Source: Schoenoplectus triqueter (taxonomy: Eukaryota; Streptophyta; Magnoliopsida; Poales; Cyperaceae). From it: DNA of 37,135 bases. The position numbers were made by a program, and so were the translations under genes. Below the pieces are notes generated by a model that was not told the DNA's origin, made no database searches, and saw only the letters and a program-made list of their open reading frames with translations. Below are positions 31,045-37,135 of the stretch, one piece after another. Each line of letters begins with the position of its first letter. Position 1 is the first letter of the stretch. The stretch spans positions 1 to 37,135 of the forward strand of contig CAXKVV010000735.1 of NCBI GenBank assembly GCA_964058805.1. The letters run 5' to 3'.

Positions 31045-31241
31045 TAGGGTGTCAATTATTGACCCGACCCGATGGGTTAACCTGACCCGATCCAAACTCG
31101 ATCCGATCTAGGGATGACAATTTAGCCCGCGACCCGGTAAACCCGCCCGGCCCGATGTCAACCTGTATGTCCGGTCAATGGATGGATAGGGTCGGACCGG
31201 ATACGGGTTTGGAGTTAGGCCCGCCCGGCCCGGAGTAATTG

Positions 31242-31283
<42 letters not shown>

Positions 31284-31665
31284 TATATTTATATTATATA
31301 TATTATATATCAATATATTCTAAAAATTATTTAAAATTTTAATATAACATTAATATCATTTAAATTATATTAAATATTTTTTACCCGAATCGGATCGGGT
31401 CGGGTGCGGGTCAACCCAATTAATTATGTTTTTTGAAGTAATTTTGTGATTTAGTACTAATTAAATCTTAAATATGCACTAATTATATACTAATTAAGAT
31501 TAATTATAAATTAATTAATATTCTATTGCTTAAAATTATATAAAAATAATTAATAAGTATTTAATTATTTTAAATGGGTCGGATCGGGTTGACCCGTGAC
31601 CCGTCGGGTCAATATTTTTTGACCCGAATTTAATCGGATCGGATTTGAATCGGATCAAAAAATAA
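31045..31665. mobile_element. GGGTCGGG-type MITE-like element, copy 1
   Basis: Begins TAGGGTGTCAATTATTGACC and is rich in GACCCGACCC / CGGATCGGGTCGGG blocks. Its AT-rich core (AATTATGTTTTTTGAAGTAA; ATTAAGATTAATTATAAATT) is shared with 32212-32600. A second GC-rich block (31112-31233, AGGGATGACAATTTAGCCCG) and a TA microsatellite (31244-31276) sit inside, probably a nested element. The right end and target duplication are not resolved. Confidence 0.6.
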
Positions 31666-32211
31666 TAATATATATGTACCGAAAACTATAAGTGAATAGT
31701 TTTCCTGTGGCTCCATTTCTCAAGATTTTATTTTTTGGATTTAGAATAATGAACCGAATAGCATTTTCCAGCTAACAATAGGTTGATCAATGATCAATCT
31801 TCACCTGATACAGTGACATTCTTTATTTTACTCAATTAATTAAGTCTAACGCTGTTAATTTTTCTATTAATTTACAGCTGGATCACAAGTGGGCAGCAAA
31901 TTGTTGGCAGTTGATGATTGGCCAGAATTTGTTGTTGGCACAAAAATTGCTGCTGTTTCTCTGAGAAAGAACATGAGAACAACAACACCATTAGTAAAAC
32001 AAACCACGCCAATAGTTCGAAAATATAAAAAATGCTGCCTGTTTCTCTGAACCGTTGTATTACACACTTGGTTTTTATTTTGAGAATATTTTGGAGCCGA
32101 AAAAATGATATTAATGAGTGATCAAACCTGAATTATTAGTCAAAGTCAAACCGTGTGAGCCGTGTTTTGCATGGCTAAATATTAAATAGCATACGACATT
32201 TTATCCTATGG
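31666..32211. other. Spacer between MITE-like elements
   Basis: No gene recognised. CTGTTTCTCTGA occurs twice (about 31953 and 32038). The longest open stretch (31867-32067, minus) matches nothing I know. Confidence 0.4.
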
Positions 32212-32600
32212 CTATATTGATCCGACCCGACGAGTTAAGTCGATCTGATCTGAACTCGATCTGATCTGACATGATCTGAAATAAATGGATTGAGTATGAA
32301 TTTAATTTTTTTAACCCGAATTAGATCGGGACCCGACCCGATTAATTATGTTTTTTAAATAATTTTGTGATTTAGTATTAATTAAACCTTAAATATATAT
32401 TAATTAAGATTAATTATAAATTAATCAATACTTAATTGCTTAAAATTATATAAAAAAAATAATTATTTTATACGGATCGGGTCGGGTATGGGTCAAGATT
32501 TTTTTGATCTGAATTTAAACGGATCGGATTGGATCGGGTAAAAAAAAAAAATAAATAATGTGATCCAATTCGAACCCGACCAGACCCATTGACACCTCTA
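32212..32600. mobile_element. GGGTCGGG-type MITE-like element, copy 2, upstream of the PLAC8 gene
   Basis: The right end, read as complement, is TAGAGGTGTCAATGGGTCTG, matching the starts at 31045 and 37074. The AT-rich core is shared with copy 1 in the same order. It ends about 250 bp before the TATA box of the PLAC8 gene. The left end is approximate. Confidence 0.6.
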
Positions 32601-32847
32601 ACTATAACCAATAATTAATTGGACCCTTCATATATATTTTTTTCATTTTTTTCTGAATTCTTTCATTATCAATTTGTTGGTTTTAATTACAAGCCTAATT
32701 ATGATAGAAAAATCTTCTCTATTTAATATATGAAAACAGTAAGGTGTTAACTGCATTTGTGCCGACGAGCCGGGTCAAATTGCTCAATTATGTACCTCCA
32801 AAGAAACCCGCTCTCCCATAGACACATGCGACCATTTCACATTTCTG

Positions 32848-32856
32848 CTATATATT
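32848..32856 (+). promoter_or_regulatory. TATA box of the PLAC8 gene
   Basis: CTATATATT lies 82-90 bp before the ATG. Transcription would start near 32880, giving a leader of about 60 nt that includes CT-rich sequence (CTCTATC, CTCTCTTC), common in plant 5' leaders. No competing TATA is nearer. Confidence 0.6.
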
Positions 32857-32937
32857 GACGGCCTATCTTCATCTCTTACTCACCAACCTATCCCATTATC
32901 TTTCTCTATCAAGCAAAATTCTCTCTTCTAATTAAGA

Positions 32938-34500
32938 ATGGATTACTCCAAGCAAAATCAGATGCCTCCACCGCAACCTACAGCAGGATACCCTGCTCCG
33001 CAGCAGCAATACCCGGTCACGGCACCGTATAGCATGCCGCCGCAGCAACCGTGGTCTACGGGCCTCTGCGACTGTTTTGACGACTTCAACAACTGTAAGT
33101 GTTCTACGTTCTTCCGTGATTCCTTTTAATTAGTAATGAACTGCACCTTACATACGTTACATTGGTAAACAAAAGCATGACAATGCAATTTTTTGTTTTT
33201 GCAGGTTGTCTGACTTGCTGGTGCCCATGCATTACTTTTGGCCAGATTGCAGAAATTGTGGACAGAGGCACCACATGTAAGTGTCTCTTGTAAAAAAAAT
33301 ATATATCAAATTTAAAAACCATCTTTTCCAAAATATCTGTTATTATTAGAATCTTATAATTTATATTTTCTTTCGGAGTTGAGGCATGTAGATAATCTTT
33401 AAAGTGGTCCCCTGTTTTAAATAAGTTTCGTTCTAACGACTAGAAAAGGACTTATACGTACTTTATTCCATTTGCAAATTGCAATATAATTCCCAATCCC
33501 CTGGGTTGGGAAGTAATAGTCCCTTTAAGGAGAAAATAAATTTAAATACATAAAAAAAATGACTACTATAATACTTAAATTTCATTCTTCAAACCCCAAT
33601 AACAAATCATATTGTGAAATTCATCTTATTTTTCACGACTAAAATGGCTGACTTCTCAATTGTTTAATAATTAAAGCTTGCGGCACGGCAGGAGGCATTT
33701 ACATCCTGATAGCAATGATGACTGGGTGCCAATTTATCTACTCATGCACATACCGTTCTCGGATGAGGTTGGAGAACAACCTTCAAGAAGATCCTTGTGC
33801 CGACTGCTGTGTTCACTTCTGGTGTGAGTCTTGCGCACTTTGTCAGATGTCCAGGGAGCTCAAGAACCGCGGCTGGGACCCCAACTTAGGTGATCGATCA
33901 TTCTTTCTTTCTTTCTTTCTTCCTCGTGTCTCTAACTAGCTATCAAGATTTAATTAAAGTCGGCATGGTGCTGGCCGGTTTATACCTTAGTATGGTACCG
34001 GTCAAGTCTGGTACCAGAACTAAATGCAGCAGCAGTTAGATGTTGCATAATGTGTAGCTAGTAGTATGCATGTATAGTATATTTTTTACTACATCGTTTT
34101 TATTGTCGGGTACTAGGAGAGAAACCAAAAACAATCGGCAGGAGATGTCCGGATTAAAATAAACTTTATTTTTCACTGTATTAAAAAAAAGTAAAGCTTT
34201 ATTCTTTTAGTGAATCAAGAGGAGCCTAGACATCGGCTGATGTCAGCCTTGGTTTCGCTCCTCTCTGGTACAATAAGTAAAATCTGGTGCTGGCATGTTC
34301 CAACCCGTACCTGTTTGGTGCCATACAGAATTCTTGTTTGACTTTTTGTTTTCTGATCACAAATCTTTATCTTATACATTGTCTGATTGTATGGATTTAA
34401 TCTTTGCACTGCAGGGTACCGTCTCAATCTGGAAAGGAGAGGAGGCATGATCCAGCAGCCTACTGCCATCCCACCTCCCTCACAAGCCATGATCCGCTAA
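32938..34500 (+). CDS. PLAC8-domain protein (plant cadmium resistance / cell number regulator family)
   Basis: Four-exon gene giving 175 residues. Exons are 32938-33094, 33205-33276, 33677-33889 and 34415-34500, with introns of 110, 400 and 525 bp, all GT-AG and all joining in frame. Domain order: a Pro/Gln-rich N-terminus with PAPQQQYP (about residues 1-38); the Cys-rich PLAC8 core with the family motif CCxxxxCPC (CCLTCWCPC, residues 53-61) and [13 protein letters not shown]; a hydrophobic segment [12 protein letters not shown] (residues 82-93); a second Cys-rich block [26 protein letters not shown]; and a short C-tail. Known members are small plasma-membrane proteins linked to divalent metal export, calcium influx or organ-size control. 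Which role applies here is not visible. The ATG at 32938 is the first after the TATA box and matches family N-termini. No damage is seen. Confidence 0.93.
33898..33921 (+). repeat. (TTTC)n microsatellite in intron 3
   Basis: CATTCTTTCTTTCTTTCTTT lies just after the exon 3 donor site. It is a pyrimidine-rich simple repeat and a possible length polymorphism. Confidence 0.85.
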
Positions 34501-35186
34501 TTATGATAAATTTCAATTTTTGAACATGAAACCATGTATTGTTTACTCTATCATTCAAGAATATGTATTTAATATTATTTGTATTAAGTGGTTGTTTGTT
34601 TTGATAAAGGGAAAGGGTATGCCATGTTAATTATAATTATTTTTTCTGTGGTGTGTTTTGATTGGATATTGTTACTCCCATGTTATTTGCTTCTCACTAC
34701 ATAAAGAAATAGTACTAGTTATTTTCTTAATTTGCTTTTTTTGTTTTATATGAATTAGTGGTTTAACAGATACGTACCGTTTTTGTGCAAAGAATTCATA
34801 GAGGTAGCTTGTAATTTGTAGACTGGTACTATGGTGGATCAGGGAGGAACAAAAAGGAAATATATTGGTCGTTGAATGATAAAAAAACAAAATAGTTCGT
34901 GCATAGCCGAAATATGTAAATATGAAGTCAGTGATTGGACAAGGAATGGATGAAAACGATTGACAAGTAATTAATTAATATCATAGTGGGATTTTTAAAT
35001 TGATCATCTGAAACCAGGCAGCCATTAAAGAGTAGAGCATGTGCATACTTTGATTGAGTAAACAACATTTGATAGAAGCGTAGTATTTGACCTTGTGTTA
35101 TTTGTTGTCTATTCACAGTTGAGATTCAATAGGCTGCAAAACAAAATATAAATTACAGACATTGGCACGCCAGCCCTTCATCTGCA
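34501..35186. other. 3' flank of the PLAC8 gene
   Basis: The start of this stretch should contain the 3' UTR. TAAT/TATTTAATATT-rich sequence near 34560-34580 could act as a polyadenylation region, but no canonical AATAAA in a good position is evident. No other gene seen. Confidence 0.45.
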
Positions 35187-35214
35187 TTGAGAATTCCTGC
35201 CTTCATCAACCGAA

Positions 35215-35324
35215 AAGGCTTATCTGCACTTGGTCATCTTAAAAGCACAACTGCACAAGGCTTATCTGCACTTGGTCATCTTAAAAGCGCAACTGCACAA
35301 GGCTTATCTGCACTTGGTCAAAGT
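35215..35324 (+). repeat. 42-bp minisatellite, 2.6 copies, in phase with an open frame
   Basis: The unit AAGGCTTATCTGCACTTGGT plus 22 more bases starts at 35215, 35257 and 35299. The two full copies differ at one position (AGCACAAC / AGCGCAAC). Because 42 is a multiple of three, the frame 35187-35381 reads a 14-residue repeat (GLSALGHLKSTTAQ, then GLSALGHLKSATAQ, then a partial). The 64-codon frame has no known homology to me and may be chance. Confidence 0.85.
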
Positions 35325-35381
35325 CACAGTAGAACAGCTTGGAAATGGTTATCATATTCCCGTTTCCTTTTCTTTTCATGA

Positions 35382-36387
35382 AGATAAGAAATGATCAAGC
35401 TCCTAACTTCTTTCATTATTACAAACAAATTAAGAAGTTATACAAAATTTGGAACAAATACACAAGAAACTAGCTCAGAATTACAAGTCGAGCGATAAAA
35501 GTAACAAAACAATAGAAATTAAGCTATCATTATTCACAAAGATGTCTGTACTCGCTATATCTAGAGGCGAAAAAGATAAAAGTAAGATAATGGGGTACAA
35601 AAACAGAAAAATTAATTAGTGGAGGTCATGACTCATGAGAACTACCTCCAGTATGGTTTGTCTGATCTCGATCGTTGATGTCGGTACTGGAATCTCTGAA
35701 AATGTGAATACATCTTTTTCTTTATATATTATTTACTTTAATCATTAAATTAATTTTAATAAATTTATAAATATATATGTGATATAATTATATATTAAAT
35801 TACAGATTGTCAGTTGATCAAAATTCGAATCCAGTAAATTATTGAAAATATATGTCATGAAAATCAAGTCTTTAACGTGTAGAAATCACATTTATAATTT
35901 TTATGATTTAATAATAATCTAAATTTTATAAAATTATAATAAATGATACAAAACTATTGATCAAGAATACAACTAAACACATATATTATCAACAGCTGTA
36001 TATACAAATGATTAAAAATCTTGTTTCATAAAATAATTTTGAATAAATGGAGAAAAGTTTGTAAAGGGAAAATTTTCAATTCCGTTGCCCTTTGGTCTTA
36101 AGTTCTGTTGACTGCAAAACAATGTCTCTTTACCATTGGCTACTCAAAAAGGTGAATAGGATATTGGATTGGTAAAATTCCATTGACTACTTGATAAAGT
36201 CATCACGCAAGCAAATGCTCTATGGCATTTATTAATTGATTTTGATGAGATTGAATTAAAGAAACCGACTTATAAAGTCGGTAAATTTTGGCCTATTTAC
36301 TACAAATACGGATATGCAATAATGGTTTTAATCATACAATATATACAAAACCATATAAGACTTATACAATCAAGTATACAGTATAGT

Positions 36388-36419
<32 letters not shown>

Positions 36420-37073
36420 TCTGCCAGTGTTTTAGAGTTTTTGAAATAAAATATAAAATTATTCAAATTTTCAGCATTGTATCTTTTTTTTTCGATCTCT
36501 CTATCAGTTCTTGAGAAAGATTACTGTACGTATTAAAGAGTTCAGAGATCGACGGGATTGCGTATCCCTAAAAGCCCAACGCAATAGAATTATGTATTTT
36601 TAAATTCAAATTAGATGATTCACTAGAGTGATTGTAGGAATTAAGAATTTGGTCCAAACATAATTTGAATAGCAAGTTTCATGAAGTGATATCAAAGTCG
36701 TCTCTAGTTGAATCATTAAGTTTTGATAATTTAAAAAAATTTCATTAATTTTATTTTTCAAGTTAAGGCCGATTTTGTAATTATGATCTGGTAATATATT
36801 TTTGAAATTTTATTTTAGAGTATAAATCTGAAAAGTCATGATATAAGGTATACATTACAACGATTTGGATAAACGTTGTAACACTTGTGATAATTTCAGT
36901 AATTAATATAATAATCATGCATTAAATTAAAAGTCTGATTATGAAGCCAACATTATAGTAATTAAATTTATTATATATTCAATTTTTTAGATAATATTAA
37001 ATTATTATAAAGGTTTTTATAATAGATATATATTGAAAATAATTAATGAATGTATCATCTTACCAAAGTAATC
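35382..37073. other. AT-rich spacer
   Basis: No gene recognised. It contains a small hairpin ACCGACTTATAAAGTCGGT (about 36265-36283), a (TA)n microsatellite (36388-36413) and a short ATTGCGT...ACGCAAT inverted pair (about 36558-36586). Confidence 0.45.
36388..36413. repeat. (TA)n microsatellite
   Basis: About 13 uninterrupted TA dinucleotides. Confidence 0.9.
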
Positions 37074-37135
37074 TAGGGTGTCAATGGGTCGAGTCAGGTC
37101 ATATTATTTTATTAAATTTTTGACCCGATCCGATT
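37074..37135. mobile_element. GGGTCGGG-type MITE-like element, copy 3, cut by the window end
   Basis: TAGGGTGTCAATGGGTCGAG followed by GACCCGATCCGATT at the window edge. This is the same end sequence as at 31045 and, inverted, at 32600. Confidence 0.6.

Noticed and set aside
33492..33510. CCCAATCCCCTGGGTTGGG palindrome in intron 2
   Set aside because: A very short stem, expected by chance in this length of DNA.
34218..34264. Hairpin AGAGGAGC ... GCTCCTCT in intron 3 of the PLAC8 gene as a microRNA precursor
   Set aside because: Only an 8-bp outer stem with poor pairing inside; far too short for a plant precursor.

Overview
The window looks like nuclear DNA of a eudicot plant. It is AT-rich, has GT-AG introns, and is packed with plant-type mobile elements: Ty1/copia elements with initiator-Met tRNA primer sites, a plant LINE, a Mutator-like element and hAT-like MITEs. 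I cannot name the species from sequence alone. Only one intact host gene is visible, a four-exon PLAC8-domain gene at 32938-34500 (+). Most of the rest is nested transposon debris.

Left part (1-12.5 kb). A decayed LINE ORF2 (+) is split into 1-1023 and 8565-about 10865. A complete Ty1/copia element on the minus strand (1024-8564, two LTRs of 653 bp each) sits inside its reverse-transcriptase domain, flanked by a 5-bp target duplication (ATAGG/GTAGG). The copia polyprotein is still in one frame over 1382 codons but has three stop codons and changed catalytic residues. A 385-bp near-perfect foldback element sits in its 3' region. After the LINE comes a noncoding LTR-like fragment (about 10870-12210), then a minus-strand promoter-like and exon-like piece (about 12319-12530).

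Middle (12.5-19.2 kb). AT-rich spacer is followed by a Mutator-like element (14653-18290, long terminal inverted repeats, perfect 9-bp target duplication GCTATAGTA). It carries a broken minus-strand transposase and landed in a short minisatellite.

Repeat region (19.2-29.3 kb). A noncoding tandem array with a unit of about 1.1 kb has three main copies plus partial ones. The third copy was hit by a 475-bp hAT-like element (22155-22629). It was also hit by a 5.6-kb retroelement with three LTRs and two gag-only internal regions (23017-28602, target duplication AATAT). The first of those LTRs was itself hit by a 601-bp hAT-like element (23402-24002, target duplication TATACAAG). The paralogous copies in the same window serve as empty sites, so the order of insertion can be read directly.

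Right part (29.3-37.1 kb). AT-rich spacer with several GGGTCGGG-rich MITE-like elements surrounds the PLAC8 gene. A 42-bp, codon-phased minisatellite lies 0.7 kb downstream of the gene, and the window ends inside another MITE-like element. No tRNA, rRNA or CRISPR was seen.
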